64,000 nt of DNA from Saccharothrix sp. GTDB taxonomy: Bacteria; Actinomycetota; Actinomycetes; Mycobacteriales; Pseudonocardiaceae. A program made the translations under genes and the position numbers. The stretch spans positions 1-64,000 of the forward strand of contig NZ_JAPSLK010000011.1 in NCBI RefSeq assembly GCF_031180885.1. The letters are read 5' to 3'. The notes below the pieces were generated by a model. The model had not been told where the DNA came from. It saw nothing but the letters and a program-made list of their open reading frames with translations, and did no database searches. This document shows positions 49,179 to 58,605 of the stretch, piece by piece (position 1 is the stretch's first letter; every line of letters starts with the position of its first letter).

Positions 49179-51905
49179 TCAGATGAAGCGCCAGAGGTGG
49201 CTGTTGCTGCCGTTGTCGTCCCAGATGACGATCTGCGCGCCCTGCGAGGTCGAGCCGCCGCTCACGGCGAGGACGCGGCCGCCGTTGGCGCACTGGATGC
49301 GGAAGTGGCCGTTCGTGCCGTAGCGCAGGCGCCACTTGTGGTCGGCGGTGCCGTTGTCCGACCACTGCAGGACGCGGGAGCCATTGGCGGTCCCCATGCC
49401 TTCGACGCCGAGTACCTTGCCGCTGTTGCTGTTGCGCAGCCGGAAGTAGCCGTCGGGGTCGAGCAGGGCGGTCCACAGGTGGTCGGCGGTGCCGGTGTTG
49501 CCCCACTGGATCACCAGGCCGCCGTCGGCGGTGGACATGTTCTGCACGCCGAGAACGAGGCCGCTGGCCAGGTTCTGGATGCGGTGGGTGCCGGAGGGCA
49601 CGAACCGCCAGTTGTTGTCAGTGCTGCCGTTGTCCGGATCTTGGACCGCCTGCGCGCCCTGCGCGGTGGAGCCGTTGAGGATGCCCAACATCTTGGCGCT
49701 GTTGACGTTGCGCAACTTGTGGGTCCCGTCGCCGTTGTCCACAATGGTCCAACGGTGGTCGGCGGTGCCGTTGTCGGACCATTGCAGCACGCGGGCGTTG
49801 TCGGCGGTGGACATGTTCTCCACGCCCAACACCTTGCCGCTGTTGACGTTGCGCAGCTTGACCGCCGAGCCGTCGGGGACCAGCTGCCAGTTGTGGTCGG
49901 CCGTGCCGTTGTCGCCCCACTGCAACGCCAGCCCGCCGTCCGCGGTGGACATGTTCTGGATGCCGAGCACCAAACCGCTGGAGGCGTTGAACAACCGGTA
50001 GCCCGCGTCCGTGGCGCCGCCGGTGTTCCAGTAGACGGTGTAGTTGTGCCCGTGCGCGTCGTAGAACGGCCCCAGGTTCACCGTCGCGCCGTTCGCGGTC
50101 GCGGTGAACGTCAGGGACGACGTGCTGGTCCGGGTGACGGAGGCGGTGTCGAGGACCGGCAGGGCGCTCAGGGCCGTGTTGCCGTAGTTGCCGGACAGCA
50201 CGACCGGGCCGTAGGTCACCGCGGCGACCGCCGGGTTGTCGTTGGCGGGCACCATGGTCAGCCGCATGGGCAGGCGCAGCGAGACCACGTCGCCGGAGGC
50301 CCAGGAGCGGGTGACGCTCGCGTACGTGCCGGGGGTCGTGGTGATGTTCTGGGCGACACCGTTGACGCTGATCGTCGCGTTGCTCGTCCACGACGGGATG
50401 CGCAGCCGCATGGTCCACGACCCGCTCACGTTGCCGGTCACGGTCAGCGAGGTGGTGTCCGACACCGGGTACGTCGTGGTCTGGGTGACGGTGATGCCGC
50501 GTTCCGACCAGTTGAGCGTGGACGGCGTGTAGAGGTTCACCGTCAACGTCGTGCCGCTGTGGAAGAAGATCGAGTTGGCCAGCGAGGTGTTGACCTCCAG
50601 CGCGGTGCCCTGGCAGCACCAGAACGTGCCGTAGTCGGTGCTCCAGTTGCCGCCGCCCCACGCCGGGCCGGTGTTGCCCCGGCGGTGCCCGGGGTTCAGG
50701 CCGGTGAAGTAGCAGATGTGCCCGTGCGGGTCGGCCGGGTTCTGCTGCCCGATCAGGTGGTTGAGCAGGGCGCGCTCGTAGAAGTCGAAGTAGGAGGCCC
50801 GGTTCGGGTCCAGCAGCCACAGCTCGCGCGTCAGCTTGAGCATGTTGTAGGTGTTGCACGCCTCGGCCGTGTCGGTGTTGAGGTACGCGGCGATGGCGTT
50901 GGGCGCGCGGAAGTGCTCGGCCTGGCTGTTGCCGCCGATGACGTAGGTGTGCGCGGCGACGGTGATGTCCCACGCGTTGGAGGCGATGTCGCGGTAGCGG
51001 GTGGTGCCGGTGGCCTTGTACTCCCGTGCCGCGCCGATCCACTTCGGCACCTGCGTGTTGGCGTGCAGGCCATTGAGCCGGTCCTGGTTGGCCGCCAACG
51101 GGTCGAACACGGCGGCGTGGTCGAACCGCTGCGCCGTCGCCAGCCACCGGGCGTCCCCGGTCTGCTGGTACAGGTCGGCCAGCACGGCGTTCATCCCGCC
51201 GAACTCGGTCTGCAGCACGCGCTGCATCTGGGCGGTGGTCAGCCGACCGGTCCGCCAGTCCACCCAGCCGGCGAACCGCAGCAGCACGTCACGCGCCTGG
51301 GTGTTGCCGATGTGCCGCCACACGTCCAGCAGACCGGCCAGCGTCTTGTGCAGCGAGTAGTACGACACCGACTTCGGCGAGCCCGCCTCCATCGCGTCGA
51401 AGTCCGACTCCGGGAACCCCGACAGGTAGCCGGTGTTGAACCCGGCGGCGGCGTTGTTGGCCTGGCACTTGGCCAACTCCGCGACCATGTAGTTGGCCCG
51501 GTCGCGGGACGTGGTGTCGCCCAGCACCGCCCACGCCTGCGCCCACGCGCTGAGGAAGTGCCCCTGGCTGTGCGTGCGGAACGGGAAGTCCGGCGCCTCC
51601 CAGCCGCCCAGCGGCGCCGCGCCGCCCGTCGACAGGCGGTGGTTCGCGCGGAAGTTGTAGAGCAGCCGCTCGACGTCGATGAACCGCAGGTAGGACAGGG
51701 TGCGGTTCTGGTTGTCCAGCCAGCGGCCGGTGGTGAGGCGGACCTGGCTGAGGTCGAACGGGAAGGTCGACACGCCGATGTCGCCGCGGACCGGTGGCAC
51801 CGAGGCGGCGTGGGCCGTCGGGGTGGCCATGGCGGGCACGGCGGTCGCGAGGGCGGCGACCCCCGTGGCCTGCAACAACCTGCGCCGGTTCAAGGGGTGT
51901 CCCAT
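49179..51905 (-). CDS. Secreted GH127 beta-L-arabinofuranosidase with repeated lectin tail
   Basis: 908 residues. Tat-type signal (NRRRLLQATGVAALATAV, cleavage after AHAA). The GH127 (DUF1680) barrel carries the zinc/catalytic set: E348 and C350 in TAEACNTYNM and the pair C430-C431 in YGTFWCCQGT, matching the Glu-Cys-Cys-Cys site of the Bifidobacterium enzyme with Cys nucleophile. It cleaves beta-L-arabinofuranosides such as those of extensin glycans. The last ~280 residues hold about six ricin-type lectin repeats (for example SGKVLGVENMSTAD, QWSDNGTADHRW). ATG 51905 is preferred because GGAGAGG is nine bases upstream; 51923 is the alternative. An operator lies just upstream. Confidence 0.92.
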   Translation of the reverse strand: MGHPLNRRRLLQATGVAALATAVPAMATPTAHAASVPPVRGDIGVSTFPFDLSQVRLTTGRWLDNQNRTLSYLRFIDVERLLYNFRANHRLSTGGAAPLGGWEAPDFPFRTHSQGHFLSAWAQAWAVLGDTTSRDRANYMVAELAKCQANNAAAGFNTGYLSGFPESDFDAMEAGSPKSVSYYSLHKTLAGLLDVWRHIGNTQARDVLLRFAGWVDWRTGRLTTAQMQRVLQTEFGGMNAVLADLYQQTGDARWLATAQRFDHAAVFDPLAANQDRLNGLHANTQVPKWIGAAREYKATGTTRYRDIASNAWDITVAAHTYVIGGNSQAEHFRAPNAIAAYLNTDTAEACNTYNMLKLTRELWLLDPNRASYFDFYERALLNHLIGQQNPADPHGHICYFTGLNPGHRRGNTGPAWGGGNWSTDYGTFWCCQGTALEVNTSLANSIFFHSGTTLTVNLYTPSTLNWSERGITVTQTTTYPVSDTTSLTVTGNVSGSWTMRLRIPSWTSNATISVNGVAQNITTTPGTYASVTRSWASGDVVSLRLPMRLTMVPANDNPAVAAVTYGPVVLSGNYGNTALSALPVLDTASVTRTSTSSLTFTATANGATVNLGPFYDAHGHNYTVYWNTGGATDAGYRLFNASSGLVLGIQNMSTADGGLALQWGDNGTADHNWQLVPDGSAVKLRNVNSGKVLGVENMSTADNARVLQWSDNGTADHRWTIVDNGDGTHKLRNVNSAKMLGILNGSTAQGAQAVQDPDNGSTDNNWRFVPSGTHRIQNLASGLVLGVQNMSTADGGLVIQWGNTGTADHLWTALLDPDGYFRLRNSNSGKVLGVEGMGTANGSRVLQWSDNGTADHKWRLRYGTNGHFRIQCANGGRVLAVSGGSTSQGAQIVIWDDNGSNSHLWRFI

Positions 51906-51937
51906 CGTCGACAACCTCTCCATCGGGGCCGGACGGA

Positions 51938-51951
51938 TGTTAGCGTTAACA
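51938..51951. promoter_or_regulatory. LacI-type operator TGTTAGCGTTAACA (one mismatch)
   Basis: Near-perfect 14-bp palindrome 33 bases upstream of the GH127 start codon, differing by one base from the exact palindrome found at 52068 and 54541. Central CG with TTAGCG arms is typical of LacI/GalR-family operators. A further TGTTAGC half-site lies at 51999-52005 on the complement. Confidence 0.75.
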
Positions 51952-52067
51952 ATTCAAAGTGCGGACAGGCCGGTGGCCAGTCCTGAGTTGACTTCATAGC
52001 TAACAGCCGGCTTGGCGGGTTGTCAACGGTCCGGTTCGGGCTTTCTGCACTGAACCGACGCAGAGCT

Positions 52068-52081
52068 TGTTAGCGCTAACA
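52068..52081. promoter_or_regulatory. LacI-type operator TGTTAGCGCTAACA (exact palindrome)
   Basis: Perfect 14-bp palindrome between the GH127 gene and the convergently placed end of the alpha/beta-hydrolase gene, about 160 bases upstream of the GH127 start. With the site at 51938 it may allow looping by a tetrameric or paired LacI-type repressor. Confidence 0.8.
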
Positions 52082-52100
52082 GATCTGGCGACCGGGCCGA

Positions 52101-52119
52101 GTGCGGCGTTCCGCCGCAC
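52101..52119 (-). terminator. Short hairpin after the hydrolase gene
   Basis: Eight-bp stem GTGCGGCG/CGCCGCAC with a three-base loop, nine bases beyond the stop of the alpha/beta-hydrolase gene on the minus strand. No T-run. Confidence 0.5.
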
Positions 52120-52128
52120 CCCGCGGGC

Positions 52129-52812
52129 TCAGTCACCGGTGGCGGCGGCGATGAGACGGGCGAGTTCGGCCGGCTTGGTGACCATCGGCCAGTGGCCGGA
52201 ATCGATGTCGACGTACTCGACCTGCTTGACCGCACCGAGTTCGGGGATGTCGCCGGCGGCGATCCACTCCCGGGCCTGGTCGGGGCTGTACTCGGGGCAG
52301 ATCAACACCACCGGGACCTCGAACCGGCGTTCGTCGGCCAGGCGCACCACGCCCTTGGTCACACCTTCGGGGACCGAAACCGCGGCGGCCTCGAAGGCGC
52401 GCCGGGCGTCCTCGTCCAGGTCGGCGGAGTCCGGCCCGTCGAACGGCGCCCAGCCGGGGAAGGGCATGAGGCCGTCGACCGGTTCGAAGAAGTCGGCGTA
52501 GGTGCTCCCGTCGCCGGCGGGGAATCCACCGATCATCACGACCTTGGCCACCTTCTCCGGTCGGGCGTCGGCGGCCAGCCAGGCCAGGCCGGCCGCGGCG
52601 GAGTGCCCGACCACCAGGGGCCGGTCCGGCTCGGCGTCCACGGCGGCGAGCACGGTGGCGACCTGGTCGGCCAGCGTGGCGGACGTCGAGCCGTCGCCCT
52701 GGCCCGGGAGGGTGAGCGGCACGGGGTGGTGGCCGAGGTCCCTCAGCACGGGGACGACCTCGTCCCAGGACGATCCGTCGAGCCACAGGCCACCGATGAG
52801 CAGGATGCGCAC
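52129..52812 (-). CDS. Alpha/beta-fold hydrolase
   Basis: 227-residue cytoplasmic hydrolase. It opens RILLIGGLWLDGSSWDEVVP (oxyanion region), has the nucleophile elbow VVGHSAAAGLAW (Ser in GHSxxx, with the last Gly replaced by Ala) and a C-terminal DIDSGHWPMV carrying the catalytic His. This is an esterase/lactonase-type member of the family with no substrate evident. It lies between the GH127 and GH62 genes but lacks a signal peptide and the operator, so it is probably not part of the arabinan regulon. GTG 52812 is chosen by homology length. Confidence 0.88.
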   Translation of the reverse strand: MRILLIGGLWLDGSSWDEVVPVLRDLGHHPVPLTLPGQGDGSTSATLADQVATVLAAVDAEPDRPLVVGHSAAAGLAWLAADARPEKVAKVVMIGGFPAGDGSTYADFFEPVDGLMPFPGWAPFDGPDSADLDEDARRAFEAAAVSVPEGVTKGVVRLADERRFEVPVVLICPEYSPDQAREWIAAGDIPELGAVKQVEYVDIDSGHWPMVTKPAELARLIAAATGD

Positions 52813-52920
52813 GATCAGTCTCTTTCTCCAGTGCTGGACGGCCACTCGCCGTCCACGCCGGGAGCCACAGTAGGACTGGTTCCGGACGATCTGCTTCCGG
52901 TTGTCACCCCAACCGGCGTG

Positions 52921-52951
52921 GGGCGGGCTCGGCATCGCACCGAGCCCGCCC
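52921..52951 (-). terminator. Strong hairpin after GH62
   Basis: Perfect 12-bp stem GGGCGGGCTCGG/CCGAGCCCGCCC with a seven-base loop, starting six bases beyond the GH62 stop on the minus strand. A GC-rich stem without T-run, as typical for actinomycete terminators. Confidence 0.75.
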
Positions 52952-52956
52952 ACTTG

Positions 52957-54438
52957 CTAGCGCTGCAGGGTCAGCACACCCGGCAGGTACGGCAGCAGGC
53001 CGTAGTCCGTGCCGTCGGACTTGGGGTCACGTCCCTGGTAGAGGAACTGGAGGTTGCAGGGGTCGATGGTCTTGGTCTGGTCGGGGTTGGTGCGCACGAT
53101 GTCGCCGTGGCTGATGTCGTTGGTCCACGTCGCGCCGCTGTTGGCCTTGCCCGCGAACGGGTTGGTCACCGTGGTGGCCTGCGGGGTCCACGTGCCGTTG
53201 AGGCTGGTGGCGGTGAAGGAGCGGAAGTAGCGCCCGGACGGGCTCTGCGCCTCGACGATCATGAGGTACTGGTTCTGGTCCTTGAGCTTGTAGACCTCGA
53301 CGGCCTCGAACAGGTTCTCCGGCGTGTCGCTCATGATCTTCGTGTAGCTGGAGCCGAAGCTGCCCGGGAAGTTCCCGATGGGCATGCTGGCGCGGTAGAT
53401 GTTGCCCAGGTCGTCGGCGAAGAACATGTACATGTTCGTGTCGTCGGCGATGAGCGTCTGGTCGAGCGGCGCCCCCTGCGGGAGGGTGCCCGTGAACAGT
53501 TGTTGCTGCGCGGACCAGCCGTTGGGGTTGGTGGGGTCGGTCGAGGTGCGGTAGGAGAAGGTGTCCGGCCAACCCCACTGGTAGGCGAGCACCCAGATGT
53601 TCTTCGGCGCGTGGTAGATCAGCGTCGGCGCCACGGCGTTGAAGGGCATCGAGTGCTGGGTGGCGGCGGCCATGTCCGACCAGTTGGTGAAGGGGCTGAA
53701 GACCGTCGACTTCCAGCTGTCCCCGGTGTCGTGCGTGGTGGCGTAGACGAGGTTCTTGCCGTTGTGGACGACGGCGCTGAAGTCCTTGAGCGAGACCCAC
53801 CCGGACTTCGGGGTCGCCAGCGGGCCGGTCGACGTCCAGCGGTAGGTCGACGGCAGCGAGCACGTGCCGCTGCCCCCGCCGACGCGGACGAGTTGCCACT
53901 GCTGGTTGCTGCCGTTCCAGTCGCTCCACTGCACCACGCGGGCGCCGTCGGCGCTGGAGCCGCCCTGCACTTCGACGGCCTTGCCGCTGGTGCGGTTGAT
54001 CAGCCGGACGTACCCGCTGTCGGAGTCGGCGAGGCGGAACTGCTGGTTGCCGCCGCCGTTGTCGGTCCACTGCACCAGGCCGGCGCCGTCGGCGGTCGAG
54101 GCTCCTTGGACGTCGGCGACCTTGCCGGAGTGCCGCGCCCGCAGCTTGTAGTAGCCGCCGCCCGCGTCGACGAACTGGAACTGCTGGTTGTTGGCGTTGG
54201 TGCGGGTCCACTGGATGAGGTTGGCGCCGTCGGCTGTGGACGCGCCGTTGACGTCGAGGGCCTTGCCGCTGCTGCGGTTCACCAGCACGTACCAGGCGGT
54301 GGTGTCCACCGTGGCGGCCGACGCCGACGTCTGGGCCACGGTGAGCAGCCCACCCGCGACGGCCGTGACCGCCACCGCGGCCAACCCCGACCGCCACCGA
54401 CGACGCCACCTCGTGGTGCGCGAAAACCCGACCGACAT
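52957..54438 (-). CDS. Secreted GH62 alpha-L-arabinofuranosidase with N-terminal ricin-type lectin
   Basis: 493 residues: basic N-terminus and signal peptide ([20 protein letters not shown], cleavage near SAA), then a ricin-B trefoil (about 48-185) with three repeats ([33 protein letters not shown] and QQF/QQW boxes), a short Gly linker, and a GH62 propeller starting [21 protein letters not shown] with [20 protein letters not shown] (catalytic Asp region), [14 protein letters not shown] and FEAVEVYKL (catalytic Glu region). It removes arabinofuranose from arabinoxylan. AAGGG lies before ATG 54438; GTG 54444 is less likely. An exact operator palindrome lies about 100 bases upstream. Confidence 0.92.
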   Translation of the reverse strand: MSVGFSRTTRWRRRWRSGLAAVAVTAVAGGLLTVAQTSASAATVDTTAWYVLVNRSSGKALDVNGASTADGANLIQWTRTNANNQQFQFVDAGGGYYKLRARHSGKVADVQGASTADGAGLVQWTDNGGGNQQFRLADSDSGYVRLINRTSGKAVEVQGGSSADGARVVQWSDWNGSNQQWQLVRVGGGSGTCSLPSTYRWTSTGPLATPKSGWVSLKDFSAVVHNGKNLVYATTHDTGDSWKSTVFSPFTNWSDMAAATQHSMPFNAVAPTLIYHAPKNIWVLAYQWGWPDTFSYRTSTDPTNPNGWSAQQQLFTGTLPQGAPLDQTLIADDTNMYMFFADDLGNIYRASMPIGNFPGSFGSSYTKIMSDTPENLFEAVEVYKLKDQNQYLMIVEAQSPSGRYFRSFTATSLNGTWTPQATTVTNPFAGKANSGATWTNDISHGDIVRTNPDQTKTIDPCNLQFLYQGRDPKSDGTDYGLLPYLPGVLTLQR

Positions 54439-54540
54439 GAGCACCCTTTCCTTTCGTCATTCGGACCCGCGATATGAGACGGGTCTTATCGGCGCGGACA
54501 CCGACGACACGCGCGCACGGACCCACGCCTGCGGGTGTGC

Positions 54541-54554
54541 TGTTAGCGCTAACA
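54541..54554. promoter_or_regulatory. LacI-type operator TGTTAGCGCTAACA upstream of GH62
   Basis: Exact copy of the 14-bp palindrome at 52068, about 103 bases upstream of the GH62 start. Shared with the GH127 upstream region, so both genes belong to one regulon. The rest of the 54439-54701 gap shows no gene. Confidence 0.8.
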
Positions 54555-54701
54555 TCAAGCGGGGTGAGGGTCTGTGCGGATTATGGGGATATATGGGGAC
54601 AGTTGAGGTGTCGATCTGCGGTGTGCCTGAACGCGCCAGGCGAACTGTGAACGATCACAACGACCGGCGTCAAGATGTAACGGGCATGTTTTCGCAAGAA
54701 A

Positions 54702-54735
54702 AACCCCAGCTGAGACGCTGGGCCTCGCTGGGGTT
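54702..54735 (-). terminator. Rho-independent terminator of the NlpC/P60 gene
   Basis: On the minus strand AACCCCAGC pairs with GCTGGGGTT (9-bp stem, inner GC-rich pairs possible), followed immediately by TTTTTCTT. Textbook intrinsic terminator, 34 bases after the endopeptidase stop. Confidence 0.9.
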
Positions 54736-54768
54736 CTCGTCCGGCGCGCGGCCGACCTGGTGGCCGGG

Positions 54769-55803
54769 TCAGCCTTCGATGCGGCGGATGGTGTTGATGG
54801 GGCCGATGGAGTCGATGTCGGCGATGCGGACCGGCACGCCCTCGGTGGAGGCGTGGACGGCGCGGACGTTGTCCACGGCCATGGCCACGTGGTGCTGGTC
54901 GGCGTAGTAGACGATGATGTCGCCGGCCTTGACCTCGCCGCGTGACACCGCCCGGCCGACGCCGGCCTGGCCGTAGCTGGTGCGGGGGATGGCGACGCCG
55001 GCTGCGCGGTAGGACTGCTGCATGAGGCTTGAGCAGTCCCAGGCGTCGGGGCCGTTGGCGCCGTAGACGTAGGGGTCGCCGCGTTGGGCGAGCGCGTACT
55101 CCAGTGCCCTTCCGGCGGTGCCTGCAGGTACGGCGATGCGGGAGGTGTCGCCGGGGTCGGCGAGGGCTCGGCGGTCGGCTGCGCTGAGCGTGTCGTAGTG
55201 GGCGCGGGCTTCGCGGACTTGTTCGTCCAGTTCGGATTTGCGTTGGGCGATGTCGTCGGCGAGCTTGGCGGCGGCGGTGGTGGCCTCGGTCGCGCGGCGC
55301 TGGGCGTCGTCGGCCTGGGTGACCGCGGCGGTCAGCGCGCCGAGTGCGTCGGCGTTCTCGGTGGCGAGGACGTCGAGTGCGGCCATGCGGTTGAGGTAGT
55401 CCTGTTGCGAGTCGCTGACCAGCAGGGCGGACAGCTGGGTGAACCGAGCGCCTTCGAAGGTGGCCTCGGTGAGCAGGTCGACCTGGCCGCGCAGGTTCTC
55501 CTCGGCTTGGCGTGCCGCGGTCAGGTCGCCGTTGGCCTTGTCGAGTTCGCTCTGCTTGGCCTTCAGGTCGTCCTGAGCGCGCAGGTGCTCCTCGTTGAGC
55601 TTTTCGGCTTCACCGGCCAGTTCGGTGTACTTCTTCAGCGCCTCGGAGGCGTTGGGCGGCAGGGCCGGGTCGGCCGCCGCATGGGGGAGCGCGAGGCCGG
55701 CCGCGAGTGCCGCGGCGGCGGTGGCCGCGAGTGCGGCCCGGACGGTGCGCTGTGCGGGTGGTGACGCCACGATGGCGTGTTCCTCCTTGACTGCTTCCGT
55801 CAT
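54769..55803 (-). CDS. NlpC/P60 peptidoglycan endopeptidase (RipA-like)
   Basis: 344 residues. N-terminal signal peptide (RAALAATAAAALAAGLALP, cleavage after AAA), a long coiled-coil region (about 50-215) rich in Glu, Lys and Ala, and a C-terminal NlpC/P60 domain with catalytic Cys in DAWDCSSLMQQ, His in ADQHHVAMAV and the YVYGANGP motif. Such enzymes cut D-Glu-mDAP bonds in the cell wall and serve in septation or germination. ATG 55803 is as annotated; a GTG about 36 bases downstream has AAGGAGG upstream at rather long spacing and is an alternative start. Confidence 0.92.
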   Translation of the reverse strand: MTEAVKEEHAIVASPPAQRTVRAALAATAAAALAAGLALPHAAADPALPPNASEALKKYTELAGEAEKLNEEHLRAQDDLKAKQSELDKANGDLTAARQAEENLRGQVDLLTEATFEGARFTQLSALLVSDSQQDYLNRMAALDVLATENADALGALTAAVTQADDAQRRATEATTAAAKLADDIAQRKSELDEQVREARAHYDTLSAADRRALADPGDTSRIAVPAGTAGRALEYALAQRGDPYVYGANGPDAWDCSSLMQQSYRAAGVAIPRTSYGQAGVGRAVSRGEVKAGDIIVYYADQHHVAMAVDNVRAVHASTEGVPVRIADIDSIGPINTIRRIEG

Positions 55804-56029
55804 GAATGGTCTGAACGGGTTACCCCCCGTCAGGTCTCGGACAGGTTACGCAATGCCGGCGGATCCGTCCACTATCGGGGTTAGTACATGGCGGTAAGGT
55901 GAACGGTGCTGTTTGAGTTATTCGCCGGCGGGTGCCGGCCGGTGCTGCGCGGCCCGGCCAGTCCCACGTCGTCGCGGAGATCGGCCGGGCGCTGCGAACT
56001 TCTTGCTGCACCAGGGGGTCGCGCGTGGG

Positions 56030-57469
56030 TCAGTGGGCGAAGACCGGGCCGTCGGTGTTCGGCTTGCCGGTGGGCAGGAGCAGGGGCGAGATGACCGCGA
56101 CGACCACGGAGACGATCGCGCAAGCCAGGAACGCGCTCTGGAACCCGGCCACCGACACCCTCTCGGTCTCCACGCTGGCGCCGGCGATCGCGGCGACGAA
56201 CGCGATGCCCAGTGACGCGCCCAGCTCGTGGCTGGTGTTGACCACGCCGGACAACAGGCCCGCCTCGCTGTGGTCCACCTCGTGCATCGCGCTGGTGGTG
56301 GCCACGATGAACATGCACGCCAACCCGGCCGCGGCGATCACGAACCCGGGCAGCAGCTCGCCGAGCGCGGTGGTGTCGCCGGAGAGCCGCGCGAGCCAGA
56401 GGAAACCGCCGGCGGCGAGGGCCATGCCCGCCGCCGCGATCGGTCGCCACCCGACCTTGGCCGGCAGGTGCGAGCACAGGTGCACCGCGACGATCATCCC
56501 GAGCGCGACCGGCAGGAACGTCAAGCCGGTCTCGAACGCGCTGTAGCCGGCGATGTTCTGCAGGTACAGCGAGGCCAGGAAGAAGCTCGCGATCAGCAGG
56601 CCCGCTCCCGACACCATCGCAACGTTGCCGCCGACGACGTTCCGCCTGGTCAGCACGGGTATGGGGACCAGCGGGTGCGCGGCCCGGCGTTCGACGACGA
56701 CGAAGACCACCACCAGGGCGACGCCGACCGGCAACGGCACCAGGGTCGTGGCCGACCCCCAGCCGGCGCCGCCCGCGTTGACCAGGCCGAAGATCAGCGA
56801 GGCGGTCATCGCGGTCATGAGCACCGCGCCCAGCCAGTCCGACCGGCCCTCGACCTTTCGGCGAGCGCCGGGATCGACCAGCGCGAACGTGGCGACGAGC
56901 ACGCCGACGCCGACCGGCACGTTGATGAAGAACGCCCATTCCCAGCCGGGTCCGCTGGTCAGCGCGCCACCGAGCAGCACGCCGACGGCCGAGCCGGTGC
57001 CGCCGATCGCGGCCCACGCGCCGAGCGCCTTGTTCCGGTCCGCGCCGTGGAACGTCGTGGTGATGATCGACAGCGCGGCGGGGGACAGCAACGCCGCGCC
57101 CGCGCCCTGCGCCAGCCGGGCGGCGATGAGCATCGCGCCGTCGACCGCGAGGCCGCACGCCAGCGAGGCCGCGGTGAACACCGCCAGGCCGACGGCGAAC
57201 GTCGTGCGCCTGCCGACGATGTCCGACAGCCGCCCGCCCAGCAGCAGGAAGCCGCCGAACACCAGCGTGTAGGCCGACACGACCCAGGGCAGGGCCGCGC
57301 GGCCCAGTCCCAGATCTGCGCCGATGCTGGGCAGCGCGACGTTCGCGACAGTCACGTCGAGGATGACCATGAACTGCGCCAGGCACAGCAGGGCCAGCAC
57401 CCGCCACCGCCCCGGGGCAGGGGAGGCTCCGTGGCCGTGACCGTGGTGCGCGGCAGGGGAATGGCTCAC
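56030..57469 (-). CDS. MFS drug exporter, DHA2 (EmrB/QacA) type
   Basis: 479 residues with about 14 membrane segments. A His-rich N-terminus (HHGHGHGASP) precedes the first helix; motif A GGRLSDIVGRRTTF follows helix 2, motif C-like GGTGSAVGVLLGGAL and antiporter motif DVTVANVALPSIGADLG in helix 1 identify the proton-coupled drug exporters of the DHA2 family. The short length (479 rather than ~510) is within range. GTG 57469 has GGAG seven bases upstream. No adjacent regulator; substrate unknown. Confidence 0.92.
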   Translation of the reverse strand: MSHSPAAHHGHGHGASPAPGRWRVLALLCLAQFMVILDVTVANVALPSIGADLGLGRAALPWVVSAYTLVFGGFLLLGGRLSDIVGRRTTFAVGLAVFTAASLACGLAVDGAMLIAARLAQGAGAALLSPAALSIITTTFHGADRNKALGAWAAIGGTGSAVGVLLGGALTSGPGWEWAFFINVPVGVGVLVATFALVDPGARRKVEGRSDWLGAVLMTAMTASLIFGLVNAGGAGWGSATTLVPLPVGVALVVVFVVVERRAAHPLVPIPVLTRRNVVGGNVAMVSGAGLLIASFFLASLYLQNIAGYSAFETGLTFLPVALGMIVAVHLCSHLPAKVGWRPIAAAGMALAAGGFLWLARLSGDTTALGELLPGFVIAAAGLACMFIVATTSAMHEVDHSEAGLLSGVVNTSHELGASLGIAFVAAIAGASVETERVSVAGFQSAFLACAIVSVVVAVISPLLLPTGKPNTDGPVFAH

Positions 57470-57666
57470 CGGGAACTCCAGAAGTCGAACGGAAGTGTTA
57501 AGGAAAGCTAGCTCCCGGTCGACGATGAAGTCAAACAGTGGTGTAAGAGTTGGAGGTCACTCGGGGGCCTGCGCGGGGATACGGGTATGGGTCAAGGCGG
57601 TCGCCTTATGGGTGGAAGCGGTCGCCTCGGCCCGCGGGAGCGGGAGTCGGCTGGGGAGACGGTGCG

Positions 57667-58605
57667 TTAGAGGCAGCCGAGCGCGACGAGGACGAGCAGG
57701 CCGCCGAGTCCGGCGACGGTGGGCAGTGCCATCGCGGTCGTGCCGGCGGCCACGCACAGCACGCGGCCCAGCAGCGGGCTCCGGTGGCGGCGGACGCCGG
57801 CCAGCCGCTCCAAGCGGACCTCCACCGCGTCCTCGCCCATCGCGAGAGCCGTGCCGGGTGTGCCGTGCTGCGACACCTTCAGCAACGCGGTCCGGACGGC
57901 GTCCACGCCGCAAGCCCGCACGGCCGCCGCGTCGGCGGCGAGTTCGACCAGGGCCCTCACCGCCGCCGGCGCGTGCCGGAACAAGGGCAGGAACGGCAGC
58001 ACCGTGGCGATCGCCTCGCTGGCCGCGACCAGCAGGTGGTGACGGCCCGCCAGGTGGGCCCGTTCGTGGGTGAGCACGGCGGCCACCTGGTCGTCGGTCA
58101 GGTGCCGGTTGAGCCCTTCGGTCGCGACCACGACGCCGGGTGTGCCGGCGAGGGTGAACGCGAGCGGTTCGTCGTGGTCCAGCCACAGGGTCGACGGTGA
58201 GCCGGGCTCCTGCCGGGCGGCCGTGCGCAGGGTGGCCAGGTGTTCGCGCCGCGTGCGCGCCCGCCGTCGTGCCGCGCGGGCGCTGACCACGGCGAGCCGG
58301 GCCAGCAGCGCGGTGACCAGCACCAACCCCGCCACGCCACCGGCGGCTTCGACACTGGGCGTCATGCCGTGTTCGAGGTACGACCAGCAGTCGTGCATGC
58401 GGCTGAGCAGGTGCGTGCCGTGGTCGGGCACGAGCAGCAGCGCCACCGCCAACGTGAGGGTCGCCACGACACCGACGGCGGACGCGAGCCACGCGACGAT
58501 GGACAGGGTCGGGTCGACGTCACGGGCGGCCAGTCGGAGCAGCGGCCGGGGCGCCAGCACCCCGACCAGGCCCGCCGTGAGCAGCAGCGCGGCGGCGACG
58601 GTCAC
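57667..58605 (-). CDS. BlaR1/M56-type membrane metalloprotease
   Basis: 312 residues: three or more N-terminal membrane segments (ALLLTAGLVGVLAPRPLL, IVAWLASAVGVVATLTLAVALLLV, GGVAGLVLVTALLARLAVV), a cytoplasmic metalloprotease domain with HERAHLAGRHH (HExxH), and a C-terminal hydrophobic segment. In the BlaR1-BlaI arrangement the protease cleaves or inactivates the repressor on antibiotic or envelope stress. There is no extracellular penicillin-binding sensor domain, so it is the short M56 form common in actinomycetes. GTG 58605 overlaps the repressor's stop (GTGA). Confidence 0.9.
   Translation of the reverse strand: MTVAAALLLTAGLVGVLAPRPLLRLAARDVDPTLSIVAWLASAVGVVATLTLAVALLLVPDHGTHLLSRMHDCWSYLEHGMTPSVEAAGGVAGLVLVTALLARLAVVSARAARRRARTRREHLATLRTAARQEPGSPSTLWLDHDEPLAFTLAGTPGVVVATEGLNRHLTDDQVAAVLTHERAHLAGRHHLLVAASEAIATVLPFLPLFRHAPAAVRALVELAADAAAVRACGVDAVRTALLKVSQHGTPGTALAMGEDAVEVRLERLAGVRRHRSPLLGRVLCVAAGTTAMALPTVAGLGGLLVLVALGCL

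Noticed and set aside
49179-50040. Regularly spaced repeats that might suggest a CRISPR array
   Set aside because: They encode lectin repeats of about 48 residues with diverged codons; there are no identical short repeats with unique spacers.
49197-51986. Long plus-strand frame opposite GH127
   Set aside because: No motifs and biased composition; the GH127 zinc site and lectin repeats are on the other strand.
55804-56029. Possible c-di-AMP (ydaO-type) riboswitch ahead of the NlpC/P60 gene
   Set aside because: Such genes are often preceded by this element, and GGGGGTAACCC is suggestive, but I cannot trace the full conserved core; a covariance-model search would decide.
57560-57640. Palindromic AAGGCG-GT-CGCCTT and neighbouring CGGTCGCCT copies before the M56 gene end
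   Set aside because: Short and imperfect; could be a weak terminator but not distinguishable from chance in GC-rich sequence.
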